From Trissonchulus latispiculum (taxonomy: Eukaryota; Nematoda; Enoplea; Enoplida; Ironidae), in NCBI GenBank assembly GCA_030248195.1, contig JASAND010019749.1:17191-81190 (forward strand): a stretch of 64,000 nucleotides of DNA. The letters run 5' to 3'. The position numbers were made by a program, and so were the translations under genes. The notes below the pieces were generated by a model. That model did no database searches, was not told the origin of the DNA, and saw only the letters and a program-made list of their open reading frames with translations. Positions 37,257 through 47,350 of this stretch are shown here, piece by piece (within the stretch, counting starts at the first letter, position 1; each line of letters starts with the position of its first letter).

Positions 37257-37718
37257 TGTATAGCAACGAAATTTTTAGAAAATGTATGGGAGATGCTTGC
37301 ATTTCTCATAAGTTCTACGGTGTATTTCCAGCGGACATGTTACCACAGCAAAAGTTCAAGTCGGCAAAATCCGTAATTTCCAATACTGAACCTTCCTGGC
37401 ACCCAGGCCAGCACTGGATTGCGTTTGCGTTCAATGATAATGATTCATGTGTTGTAATGGGTAGTCTTGGCAAGATAGAGCTGAGCTCTTACAACTCATG
37501 GTTTCTAAATTTCTTAGAAAAGCAACATGTCAAGGAAATAAAGTTTGTACCTTTCAGACTTCAAAGCACAGGACGCGATGTATGCGGAGAATATTGCATA
37601 TATTTTTTTGTATCACTGGTCGCGTGGTAGAACACTTGATCAAGTTGTTTCCGAGTTGGAAAAATTTAAATCGTATGAACTAAGAGACAAGTTTGTGAGA
37701 ACATTTGTTGATGAATAG
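37256..37718 (+). pseudogene. Adenain-type cysteine protease, frameshifted near C-terminus
   Basis: The protease would mature capsid proteins. ATG at 37256 overlaps the capsid stop (TGATG). Counting from this ATG, His53 (GQHWIAF), Gln103 and Cys110 (LQSTGRDVCG) match the adenain catalytic set, including the Q-x6-C spacing followed by Gly. The acidic residue expected in the segment before SLGK is Gly69 here, so the triad seems incomplete. The frame closes at 37630, but the expected C-terminal continues in another frame to TAG at 37716-37718. The copy is therefore disabled twice. Confidence 0.85.
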
Positions 37719-37866
37719 TGTTAATTGTGGTAAAGGTAATTTTGTTGCGCAAAAATGCATGCCTTGTAAATGATGTGTTTATTTCAATAAAGGTACTTTT
37801 GCCAAGCTTTTATAAGACGTGTATTGACCGATACTTACTCATTTCGATAGCAACCATGTTTAAAAC

Positions 37867-38577
37867 ATGTTGTTTATTAAAGAAGTGGACCCAACTTCAC
37901 TGAAATGGGGCCGACAGTTTGGTGGTATTTTAGTTGGCACGTCAAGATCAGGAAAAACTGAGTTTATCTTAAAAGCTTTCAGTAACTGGCCTGAACTAAC
38001 TGGAAGTTCCAATATTGATAAATTAATATGGATGTGTAGCAGACGCAACTCACAACTTGAAAACAGGGTGTTGGAACTTGTTACAGCAAATGTTATCTGT
38101 GAATTTTACGAAGGGTTCATGAACGATTACATTTCTGACTCACAAACATTTGATCCCTCACATATTAATAACATTTTAGTTATAGATGACTTGCTTCACC
38201 AGGTCGCAAATAATTCGTTGCTAAGTCAGATTTTTTCTTCAGATATTCACCATAGAAACTTAGCAGTTTTCTTAACAAGTCACAATTTGTATAATACCGG
38301 AGCACACTATCGAACATCCATGTGGAATGCAGACACTCTGGTCTGTTTTAGTCAGCCAAGGGACAATTCAGTTCTGAAGACATTATCAAATCAACTATAT
38401 AATAAAATTAATTTCTTGCCTACGCTTACGAGCGCTGTATCGAAGGAAAGCAATACGGTTATTTTATTTGTAACCTACAACCACAATGCCCTGCATTTCT
38501 CAGAGTGCAATCAAACATTTTTCAAGAGCGGAATAATCCGGTTGAAGTTTATCAGCCTCAGTGAAAACGTCACGTGA
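37867..38577 (+). CDS. Polinton packaging ATPase (A32/FtsK-HerA type)
   Basis: Intact 236-codon frame from ATG at 37867. Walker A is GTSRSGKT (residues 24-31). Walker B is NILVIDDL with D107/D108. HHRN at 128-131 followed by FLTSHN (135-140) matches the arginine-rich/sensor region of A32-type genome packaging ATPases. Length is normal for Polintons. This NTPase would pump DNA into the capsid. It is the best preserved gene of the block. It follows the protease by about 150 nt of AT-rich spacer. Confidence 0.9.
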   Translation: MLFIKEVDPTSLKWGRQFGGILVGTSRSGKTEFILKAFSNWPELTGSSNIDKLIWMCSRRNSQLENRVLELVTANVICEFYEGFMNDYISDSQTFDPSHINNILVIDDLLHQVANNSLLSQIFSSDIHHRNLAVFLTSHNLYNTGAHYRTSMWNADTLVCFSQPRDNSVLKTLSNQLYNKINFLPTLTSAVSKESNTVILFVTYNHNALHFSECNQTFFKSGIIRLKFISLSENVT

Positions 38578-38596
38578 TTGCTCACGTGATGTTTAC

Positions 38597-38604
38597 TATA
38601 TAAG
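38597..38604 (+). promoter_or_regulatory. Candidate TATA box
   Basis: TATATAAG lies 20 nt after the ATPase stop and about 30 nt before the next open frame, in the one larger gap with a good TATA match. It may mark a separate promoter for the two downstream genes. Confidence 0.4.
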
Positions 38605-38634
38605 TTACTCATCTAAGAAATTGCCATTATCATT

Positions 38635-39595
38635 TTGTTTTTCGAGCGGCTGAGTACGTTCAACAAGCAGCTTATTGTAGTTTGCTTCGAAGGATTTAAC
38701 ACTGGGAATACTTTTTATCCAAAGGAAATATTCTTTTGCAACGCCCACAGTTTAATCAGCAGTTACTATTGCGTTAACCTAAGTAAGGACCTGTGGCTTT
38801 CTTTGTCCAAGCCAGTTCAGAAGGTGTTTAAGTGGAAATCTGCTAATATCCGCAAGCTTGGCTGGAATTCGTATCCGACGGGCCATGACAATTTAGACTA
38901 TATTGAACATTGGATTGGATATTTGAACCAATTCTTAATCATTGGTACCTTGGGAGCGGAAAAGGCTGCTTACCTGACAAACGCTTCTGGCGTTACAGTA
39001 GTGGACCTCCTGCAAGAATACCCGCAGTTGTCGGATTTGAATTTGAACGGAGTTCCAGACTGTGGCTACGTCGTTCATAGAGACAGCAATACATATTGTG
39101 CCTTTAGCACAGCAGTATCTGCGGCCTCTTGGATTAACAAATATCTTTCGCAGAACTCGTCACCACAGCCAATCTTACCGCAAAACTCTCATGAACCAAA
39201 CTACGAAACGTGCTCTTCCGCTGTTATTGATTCTCAGCCATAAAGGCACTCATCCCAAAATTCCTACAGGTATACTAAGGTATTCAAACGCTTCTGGCGT
39301 TACAGTAGTGGACCTCCTGCAAGAATACCCGCAGTTGTCGGATTTGAATTTGAACGGAGTTCCAGGCTGTGGCTACGTCGTTCACAGAGACAGCAATACA
39401 TATTTTGCCTTTAGCACTGCAGTATCTGCGGCCTCTTGGATTAACAAATATCTTTCGCAGAACTCGTCACCACAGCCAATTTTAGAGCGAAAAGTGAGCA
39501 ATTCTAGGAAGCGTAAACTTTTGCTTACTATTTGGAAACCGCTATTGCCACTTATTTTAACTGCACTCATTTTAAATAGCCTTAATCTTGTTTAG
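38635..39595 (+). pseudogene. Polinton-associated RNase H-like hypothetical protein with internal duplication
   Basis: The first open segment (38635-39243) has an IVVCFEGFNTG opening, a DYIEHWIGYL segment, a FLIIGTLGAEKAAYL strand-helix and VVDLLQEYP, followed by CGYVVH and CAFSTA. This layout resembles the RNase H/DEDD-like hypothetical proteins seen with Polinton-type genes in invertebrates (from memory). No ATG precedes it, and TTG at 38635 may be a mutated start. A 199-bp piece (38979-39177) is repeated at 39287-39485 after a 109-bp foreign spacer, shifting the frame. The true C-terminus with a hydrophobic tail (about 39530-39595) lies after the second copy. Confidence 0.55.
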
Positions 39596-40266
39596 TGAGT
39601 AGAAAACTTTTACTGGTTTCACCAGAGGCATGGGAGAATCAATTAAGACGCCAAGAGTTGGAAACCCCGGCCTCAATTAACAAACAGTTAACAACAGATC
39701 GAAACATGGTCAAATTATTGGAAAATGTCAAGTCTTGGGATGAGTCTCATGATTTAGCTTATAAAAAGTTTATAGATATGTAAATAACTTTATGCTATAT
39801 CAGCGCCAATCAGAATCCGATCACTTAATTGTTGAAAATTCTTCTGCTTTTCCGAACTCGATTCCTGCAATTATACAAGGAGCGCCCAAAAAGCGAAAAG
39901 ATAAAGTTAAGCAACTACTTGAAGCTGTAGAATTTTGGGCAAGGTTTGCTAAGAAGGAACCAAAACAGTGGTGAGATTATTGCAGGTAACGCTGAAATTT
40001 CCCACTCCAGCATAAGGGATGTTGTTTATGCAATTACCTTTGTTGGTAAAAGAAAGCAATATCCTAGTGGAACTCCTACTGTTATTGAGGCTGCTACTAA
40101 AATTCCTGCTTTTAGCTCTGCCTACATATCTAATCCAACATTGCGGAGAGAATACGAACAGATCAAAAACGGTGGAACTGTACCAATTCAGCTGCCGAGC
40201 CCAAGGCGGCTCAGAGTGTCTCGAACAGGAGTCAGCAGGACAACCTGGAGAAGACATCTCATTTAA
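39595..40266 (+). pseudogene. Conserved Polinton hypothetical protein, frameshifted
   Basis: It starts SRKLLLVSPEAWE at 39595, with GTG where ATG is expected. The overlap TAGTG with the preceding stop repeats the 1-nt arrangement of the capsid genes. The frame breaks at about 39783, continues in a second frame to about 39960, and returns for a segment with GEIIAGNAEI and KRKQYPSG. The pattern (a short basic helical N-terminal region, then a conserved G-x-I/V-P/A-G-S/N block) is found in proteins of unknown role next to Polinton genes. Function not assigned. Confidence 0.5.
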
Positions 40267-40326
40267 ATTTGGACGTTTGGAACAATTGGTCATTAAACTT
40301 GTGTATAGTTGTATATAGTATCTTTT

Positions 40327-40334
40327 AATAAACA
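40327..40334 (+). terminator. AATAAA polyadenylation signal after the viral block
   Basis: TTTTAATAAACATAATGTAT at about 40323-40342 carries the canonical signal some 60 nt after the last stop, as expected for a eukaryotic transcript end. Confidence 0.5.
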
Positions 40335-40344
40335 TAATGTATGA

Positions 40345-40690
40345 CAGATCGTTCGGGCTTTCTGTTACGTCAAATATTTAACCATCAGTCATTTCTGATA
40401 TTTCAAATTCTTACGGCTTGGGGACCCTCCCGACACCTGATGTTGCTGTCACGCATGCAGTCGAGAGGGATCATAGGACTCAAGCAGTAATTCTTGGTCT
40501 CATTCTATAATACAAATATCGCTGAGGCCGCATCTCGAAGTTGGAGCACTAGTTCCCTCCAACAGTCTTTAGCTCTTGCTACAGTTTGATGTATTGTTTC
40601 ATTTTACTAACCAGAAACATATCATTCCTGCCGAAGTCGTTGAAAACATTGAAAAATGTGCAGTTAAGCATTATATATAAGTGCAGGCAA
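40345..40690. other. Unassigned spacer after the viral block
   Basis: No polymerase, integrase or terminal repeat could be recognised. A short CAAGAG-family end fragment (CAAGAGTACATAATATAAGA) is at 40687-40706. Confidence 0.4.
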
Positions 40691-40790
40691 GAGTACATAA
40701 TATAAGAGTAAGAAACTCTTCAAATTTTGAAATACCACATATATCAGTTGAAACCGGACGCCTAGGCGGTCCTGAAAATCTACTCGAAGA

Positions 40791-41604
40791 CGTTTTCCAT
40801 TGAGCGATTCGCGGGTCAAAGTCGAAAAAGCGGCAACGATCAAAGGATTTTGAAAATCTAAAAAATAGAATAACTCAAGCAATATCCAACCAAAAAAGTT
40901 GAAATTTGGCGTGCAGGACTTTCGGGCAAGGGGAGAATTTTTCAGAAAAAATCGTTGTAGTAGCATACGGGAAATTTCAAAAAATGTTTTCCACGAAAAG
41001 AAGGATCGCTTCAGTCCGGTTTAGAAAATATAGACTTTATGGTAGCTATCTTGAAGCACTTTTGAGATATAAAGAAATCAATTTCGCTTTCTACATTTTT
41101 TGGTCAGACTTTAGTTCTTGTTTCTGTCTCTGTTTGTCTGTTTCTGCGTTCTCCAACCGTCTACTGCCGTCCTCTGACAATCAGAGACTTAGCCAATGTA
41201 AAAGGATCTAAAGTAAAGACTTCGCTGCTCCGTTGAAGCAAGAATCAAGGAAAAGTGATTGCTTCATTTGGCATTTGTTCAGTTCGTATTTCTGTTGAGC
41301 ATGCCGTGCAGCCAATACGTCAATCTGTGTCAATCTCTCCGCACTCTGATTTAGTGCTTTATGCATGTCCTATAATAAAAACACAACTGCTTTGAACACT
41401 ACCTAAATACAATCCGTAATTATTACGTGTGCAATAATCGCGTATTGTTTTATTTAATTTTGATCATTTCTAGAAATCAGCAATATAGAAAAATTTTGAT
41501 ATTTGAATTCAGCGTGATCAAAAACAAAGTTGAAGTCATTTGCCTAGTTATTGAGCAACCGTGTACACGCCGGTCCTAGTTTGGTCTGTTTAATTTTAGT
41601 TTAA
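40791..41604. repeat. Tandem 0.81-kb repeat, copy 1
   Basis: Copy 1 of a tandem pair with 41605-42440, starting TTTTCCATTGAGCGATTCGC. Its first part is a half-element of the foldback family seen at 24.7/28.3 kb (ending TTGGTCAGACTTTAG). The second part (from about 41126) is present a third time at 43287-43750. Confidence 0.85.
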
Positions 41605-42440
41605 TTTTTTCCATTGAGCAATTCGTGGGTCAAAAAGCGGCGAAAATGAAAGACTTGAAAATCTAAAAAATAGAATAACTCAATAGAATATCCAACCAAA
41701 AAAGTTGAAATTTAGCGTACACGACTTTCGGGCAAAGGGAGAATTTATCAGAAAAAAATCGTTGTAGTACCATGTACCAATCTTTCTGGGCATATACAAA
41801 CGACACCCTTTGAAATCGCACGGGAAATTTCAAAACATGTTTTCCACGAAAAGAAAGATCTCCTCAGTCCGGTTCAGAAAATATAGACTTTATGGTAGCC
41901 ATCTTGAAGCACTTTTGAGATATAAAGAAAACAATTTCGCTTTCTACATTTTTGGTCAGACTTTAGTTTTTCGTTTTTGTCTCGGTTTGTCTGTTTCTGC
42001 GTTCTCTAACTGTCTTCTGCCGTTCTCTGACAATCAGAGACTTAGCCGATGTAAAAACATCTAAAATAAAGACTCCGCTGCTCCGTTGAAGCATGAATCA
42101 AGCAAAATTGATTACTTCATTTGGCATTTGTTGTGCTCGTATTCCTGTTGAGCATGCCGTGCAGCCAATACGTCAATCTGTGTCAATCTCTCCGCACTCT
42201 GATTTAGTGCTTTCTGCATGTCCTATAATAAAAACACAACTGCTTTGAACACTACCTAAATACAATCCGTAATTATTACGTGTGCAATAATTGCGAATTA
42301 TTTTATTTAATCTTGATCATTTCTAGAAATCAGCAACAGAAAAATTTTGATATTTGAATTCACCGTGGTCAAAAACAAAGTTGAAGTCATTTGCCTACTT
42401 TTTTCGCAACCGTCTACAGTATACTCCAGTCCTAGTTTGG
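41605..42440. repeat. Tandem 0.81-kb repeat, copy 2
   Basis: Highly similar to copy 1 with a short insertion near 41773-41822. The two copies are head to tail, so it arose by tandem duplication. Confidence 0.85.
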
Positions 42441-42837
42441 TCACACATTGGAAATAAAGTTTGCCGATGTCAAGAATAAGACATCTAATTAAAATGCAGC
42501 CAGTTATAATTTCATCTGAAGTAAGCTCTTTCGCCAAAACAGGTGAAAAATGCTAAGTTTGGGCCTATCTCCTGAAAGCTACAGAGCGAAATTAAAAAAT
42601 CCCCCTCGTTACTTTGTGTGCATTGGCCGAAATATTCAAATAAAATAAACCAAACCGATCTAGCTGCTAGCCTGAGAAAAAAGTCCACCAAAACCGAAGT
42701 GCCAAAATAGCGAAAGTCCGACTTTGGGGCTTTGGCACAGAGCCAAAATTGGCCAGGTGCCAAAATAACCAAAAAAGGTAGCATGGGGGATACTGTCTAC
42801 CAACATATAACAGTAGTATTGGACTAAAATGCCCACA
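42441..42837. other. Unassigned segment with GCCAAAATxxC repeats
   Basis: Short repeated GTGCCAAAATA / GGGGCTTTGGCAC motifs near 42700-42770. No gene. Confidence 0.35.
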
Positions 42838-43280
42838 ACGTTAAACCATATTGTTAGAGTCGATCCGGCCCGTTTCTGAACGCAGCTAAAAATTTCTCGG
42901 CCCGGCCCGCTGACAATTTGATGTAGCCCGACCTGTTGACCATTTGATGTCGGCCCGGCCCGCTGACCATTTAATGTTGGCCGGACCAACCGACCGAAAT
43001 GCTCATCTCTTGAGTACTTATCTAATCTTTATATGCAGTTTTTTCGAAATGAACAAGTTTTGACCAACAAGTCATCAAACTGAAAACTTAACAACCTACT
43101 ACCTAAGCTAGTTTTCCTTACGTACCTTTTGTAGGTTGCAGATTCGAAATTCCAGGTTCTGATGTATAACCTGGGCGTCACGTGTTGTTCGGCCAAATTT
43201 TTCCTTTTCTCTATCCAATTCGCTTACAAGATGCGCCTTTTCCTCTTCCAAAACATTCTTTTCATTCAAAAGCTAAAAAC
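42838..43280. repeat. Direct 0.44-kb duplication, copy 1 (empty MITE site)
   Basis: Matches 45473-46207 minus the palindromic element there. It includes a GGCCCGGCCCGCTGACCATT cluster and a minus-strand coiled-coil exon. The site equivalent to the MITE insertion reads TCTTTATATGCAG near 43027-43036, without the element. Confidence 0.85.
43126..43272 (-). CDS. Coiled-coil exon A, minus strand
   Basis: A 147-nt exon bounded by acceptor TCCTGTTTTTAG and donor AAAAG|GTACGTAAG, open in phase 0 on both sides. It encodes 49 residues, exactly seven heptads, rich in Glu/Lys with Leu/Ile at heptad positions (LLNEKNVLEEEKAHL, VIHQNLEFRI). It is typical of a long coiled-coil protein with exon-wise repeats. 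No other exon of the gene was identified with confidence, and the parent protein is unknown. A close paralogue is at 46047-46192. Confidence 0.5.
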
Positions 43281-43286
43281 AGGAGA

Positions 43287-43750
43287 AAACTTTGTCTGTT
43301 TCTGCGTTCTCTAACTGTCTTCTGCCGTTCTCTGACAATCAGAGACTTAGCCGATGTAAAAACATCTAAAATAAAGACTCCGCTGCTCCGTTGAAGCATG
43401 AATCAAGCAAAATTGATTACTTCATTTGGCATTTGTTGTGCTCGTATTCCTGTTGAGCATGCCGTGCAGCCAATACGTCAATCTGTGTCAATCTCTCCGC
43501 ACTCTGATTTAGTGCTTTCTGCATGTCCTATAATAAAAACACAACTGCTTTGAACACTACCTAAATACAATCCGTAATTATTACGTGTGCAATAATCGCG
43601 TATTGTTTTATTTAATTTTGATCATTTCTAGAAATCAGCAACATAGAAAAATTTTGATATTTGAATTCAGCGTGATCAAAAACAAAGTTGAAGTCATTTG
43701 CCTACTTATTGAGCAACCTGTGACACGCCGGTCCTAGCTTGGTCACACAT
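43287..43750. repeat. Third, partial copy of the 0.81-kb repeat
   Basis: Corresponds to the second half of the units at 40791 and 41605. On the minus strand a TTTATTTTAG acceptor precedes a short open segment with RERQKTVRERRNRQ in each copy, possibly a former exon. Confidence 0.8.
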
Positions 43751-43759
43751 TGAAAATCA

Positions 43760-44700
43760 TGCTCTACGATATTTAGACTAAGACTTATCTTTTTTTGTAT
43801 CGAGGCGGCTTAGCACCTCTTCAGGCACTCATAGAGACCTTTTAAAAGTTGAGCCTCTCCGCATTCTGCAGAATGGCAGAAGAGGCGGAGAGACGAAGGT
43901 CACGGACAGAAAACATGACCCCCAAGCGGTTCTGACGTGCGGTTATTGGCCCCTTAGCTCAACGCTAAGGTGACCGCGGTCACACACAGGGCAACTGAGA
44001 TCTTAGGTACAGATAACAATTGCCCCACGCATATCAATAGTGACTAAGATGGAGGAAATCTGTACACCCGCTCGGAGGGTGTGGGTGTGAAAAAGGATGA
44101 GTCAGAGGAAAAAGGAGAATAAGTGACAAAGGAAGGAGGATAGGGATGGCCGAGCACTCAGATAGGATAGTAGGAAAGTCTGCCATTATTGTAGACTGTA
44201 AAAGTTTATTATATATTAGCTTTAACTTGCCAGATTGAGAACAGCAACAAACACAGGGGGACCTTTTTCATCCCCAATGCCAATTACTCTTCTCAATCCT
44301 ACATAATCAAAACCAAATTTTGGTTATTAAAGACCAAGTATCAAAAGAATTTGAAATAAAAATAATTTGAAATTTAAGTAACGTTGTGATCATTTTATTA
44401 TTTAAACGCGGTTTCTAAGACGTTACGGTCTTGAATTGTTTTAATTAAAACAGGTTAATATCTAAAAAATTTTAGCAGTTTAGGCTACAGAATGCGTCAT
44501 ATGATCGCGATACAGGAGCAGGCACAGAAAGACCTTTTCACCCGCCATGCCCACTACCTGTACCCAATCATATGCCACATTGTCAACGACAGCATTCGAT
44601 CAAATTTACATTTAACGCTGGCTTGCATGCATCAGAAACTTTCCAAAAGCCCCTGACGACCAGCCTAAATGATGCCAATATTATAATAAAACTAAAATAC
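43760..44700. other. Unassigned stretch with GC-richer core
   Basis: 43800-44130 is markedly less AT-rich and contains a strong hairpin (GCCTCTCCGCATTCTGCAGA with its complement downstream, 43852-43896). It may be an untranslated or regulatory part of an unrecognised retroelement. GGGGACCTTTTTCA at 44258 has an inverted match at 58490. Confidence 0.35.
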
Positions 44701-44711
44701 CTTTTCAAAGG

Positions 44712-44827
44712 TCTTACCACTCGCCTGGTAACCCCTGGCGAGTGAGGGGGGCAATCCGTCGTTGGTGTTGTTATGGCTGTTGTTGCTGTTGTTGTACTGT
44801 TGTTGTTGTTGTTGTTGTTGTTGTTGG

Positions 44828-44864
<37 letters not shown>

Positions 44865-44981
44865 GGGCCTGGAGTGGGAAGCTTCAAGGGGATGGCTGCG
44901 AAGATAATTCGAAAATATTCGAAGTTATCATATGCTGCTAAACTTCGCAGCCATCCCCTCCAAGCGTTGGATCAGATCTCC
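44712..44981 (+). repeat. GTT-microsatellite element with terminal hairpin, copy 1
   Basis: Order: CTCGCCTGGTAACCCCTGGC, a (GTT)n tract (about 44797-44864), then a hairpin whose arms are GGGGATGGCTGCGAAG and CTTCGCAGCCATCCCC (44888-44963), ending CAAGCGTTGGATC. The same order occurs inverted at 57870-58203. This is a dispersed unit, not a chance microsatellite. Confidence 0.8.
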
Positions 44982-44989
44982 TTCCAGTT

Positions 44990-45470
44990 CAGCGACTTGA
45001 CCAACTGGCCTAAGACTTATCTAACTAAATTGTAGCCAGTTATAATTTCATCCGAAGTAAGCCCTAAGCCTAAGCGTAAGCATAGGGCTAAGTTTATGTT
45101 TAAACCAGGGATTCTTTCAAATTTGGACCTGTGCTTTTCAGTGTGTTTTTCTAAGAAAATGTGTGCTTTTTGAAAACTGATTTTTAGCGATTTTAACGCG
45201 TTTAGAAAGCTTTTTACGTCATACGTACAGCGTATTCCCGGCTACTTTTAGTACTTTTAAAGATAAATGCAAATACTCTCTGACTTGTAATGCGACTTAG
45301 AAGAGTTTAGCACTATAGAATTTAGGCCCGGCCCACCAAAAGTAAATTTCCAAAATTTTACTAGCAATAATATTTCAGAACTACAATACAACATGCAAAC
45401 GCTAAATGACACTACGAAATGTTTAAATTTTTCGTAAAACAACAAGAATCAGCTAGCTTTCAGCTAATTT
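44990..45470. other. AT-rich spacer
   Basis: No feature recognised. Confidence 0.35.
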
Positions 45471-45620
45471 AATGCTTTCACACCATATTATTAGAATTGA
45501 TCCGGCCCGCTTCTGCCCGCAGTTAATAATTTCTCGGTCCGGCCCGCTGACCATTTAATGTCGGCCGGACCAAAGGATCGAAATGCTCATGTCTTGAGTA
45601 CTTATCTATCTTAATGATAT

Positions 45621-45947
45621 CAAGAGTACATAATACATAAGAGTATGACAGCAGGCATACTCTATGTATTATAAGGCTGTTACATCCGATGCGCGCTATC
45701 GGCCTACCCCCCCCCATAAAATGTCAAAGAAATTCGCCCGCTATGTTTACATGCAACAGACGCACGTTGAACCAACTGACTAAATGTGTTTTCGCTCTAA
45801 AGCGTGCAAGCATAGCGCTCGAATTTGCTTTGATAAGGGGGGTCTGATTTAGGGGGGGGGGTAAGCCGATAGCGTGCAGAGGATGTAGCGAGCTGATAAT
45901 ACATAGTGTATGACGCTTGTCATACTCTTATGTATTATGTACTCTTG
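45621..45947. mobile_element. Palindromic MITE, CAAGAG family, filled site
   Basis: Canonical ends CAAGAGTACATAAT and ATTATGTACTCTTG, poly-C at 45706 and poly-G at 45853. Flanked by ATGATAT at 45614-45620 and 45948-45954. The paralogous copy at 42838-43280 lacks it. Confidence 0.9.
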
Positions 45948-46046
45948 ATGATATGCAGGTTTTTGCGAAATGAACAAGTCTTTACCAGCAGGTCACCCCA
46001 TAGACTGCAAACTTAACAGCCTACTATCTAAGCTAGCTTTCCTTAC

Positions 46047-46192
46047 CTTTCTTACGTTGAGGATTCGAAATTCCAGGTTCTGGTGTATAATCTGGTCGTC
46101 ATGTTTTGTTCGGTCTAAATTTTCCTTTTCCCTGTCCAATTCGCTTACAAGATTGGCCTTTTCCTCTTCCAAAATTTTTTGTCTTTCGACAC
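46047..46192 (-). CDS. Coiled-coil exon B, minus strand
   Basis: Paralogue of exon A: acceptor TCCTGTTTTTAG, donor AAG|GTAAGG, open with VERQKILEEEKANLVSELDR and IIHQNLEFRIL segments. It is 146 nt, one base shorter than exon A near its start, so either its phase differs or it carries a small deletion. The surrounding intron is duplicated too. Confidence 0.45.
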
Positions 46193-46207
46193 CTAAAAAC
46201 AGGAGAA

Positions 46208-46600
46208 AACTTCAAAAAAGGGAAATAACCGAGTTACAAGAGAAATGCTCCTCCGGTGCTCGGAAGCTTAGCACGGGTGATGGTGGGTTGGAAAATTAAG
46301 GAAGGGCTAGTCTTAAAATAACGTGTGTCTCCTTAGCGAACCAGGTCTTTGATCCAGTGCTGGAGGAACTGTTTGTTCCAGAAAGAGCAAACAATACTAT
46401 GCATGAGTCACGAACACTTAGCTTTGAGTACGCATGGTTCGCCAAAAGTCGCTTTGCGAACCAAGTTTTGAGTTATCCGCTCATTTTGTGCCAGCTGATA
46501 GTCCTTCAAGTGTACTCAATGAGTCACTCTTTAGAATTCAACGGAAATTTCAAAGAAAAGCGGAATTTTTAATTAGAATCACTGGTAAAAATACTTAGTC
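46208..46600. other. Unassigned spacer
   Basis: No supported gene or repeat. Confidence 0.35.
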
Positions 46601-46604
46601 TAAT

Positions 46605-46796
46605 CAAGAGTACATAATACAGGAGTGTGCCACTAGGCGTTAGGTGCGAGCATTAGAACACAAACATAGCGCATAAATTTCTTTGAAGTGATAGGTCCAT
46701 TTGGGGGGGGGTCAGCCGTTAGCTAACAGAGCATAGTTTTTGCTCAGATAACAGAGACTAGGCTTAGTTTCATACTCTTATCATTATGTACTCTTG
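46605..46796. mobile_element. Palindromic MITE, CAAGAG family, chain member 1 (deleted)
   Basis: Both canonical ends are present, but most of the left arm is missing (192 bp). It is followed by ATAATAT and immediately by the next copy. Confidence 0.85.
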
Positions 46797-46803
46797 ATAA
46801 TAT

Positions 46804-47185
46804 CAAGAGTACATAATATAAGAGTATGCCACTAGGCAAGCTCTATGTTATCAGAGCAAAAACTATGCTCCGCACGCTAACGGCACACCCTCCCCCCCCC
46901 GCAAATCAGACCCTAGTGACCCCCCCCCGCAAATCAGTACCTAGTCGAAACGGGGGTACGCTCACTCGCTCTATGTTTATGTGCTTAAGCTCTAAAACAC
47001 AAGCAGTGCGTGCGCGAATTTTGTGCCTGCTTCGAGCTTTAGAACATAAACATAGCGCTCAAAAATCTTTGAAGTGAAGGGTCTAATTTGCGGGGGGGGG
47101 GTGGGCCGTTAGCGAGCAGAGCATAGTTTTTGCTCTGATAACAGAGAGTGTGCTTAGTGGCACACTCTTATATTATGTACTCTTG
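46804..47185. mobile_element. Palindromic MITE, CAAGAG family, chain member 2
   Basis: Full-length copy with poly-C near 46892 and poly-G near 47092, flanked on both sides by ATAATAT (46797-46803, 47186-47192). Confidence 0.9.
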
Positions 47186-47192
47186 ATAATAT

Positions 47193-47350
47193 CAAGAGTA
47201 CGTATTAATATAAGAGTGTGCCACTGGCACACTATATTATCAGAGCAAAAACTATGCTCTGCACGCTAACGGCCCACTCCCCCCCCCCCGCAAATCAATA
47301 CCTAGTCTAAACGGGGGTAAGCTCACTGGCTCTATGTTTATGTGCTTAAG
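47193..47350. mobile_element. Palindromic MITE, CAAGAG family, chain member 3 (truncated)
   Basis: Left half only (CAAGAGTACGTATTAATATA, poly-C near 47280). It ends in a poly-G run near 47350. Confidence 0.85.

Larger units (their letters stand above)
45473..46207. repeat. Direct 0.44-kb duplication, copy 2 (MITE-containing)
   Basis: Counterpart of 42838-43280, interrupted by the element at 45621-45947 and its 7-bp duplication. It includes coiled-coil exon B. Confidence 0.85.

Noticed and set aside
44742..45035. Cys/Val-rich open frame
   Set aside because: It arises from the GTT tract and the adjacent hairpin, with no coding support.
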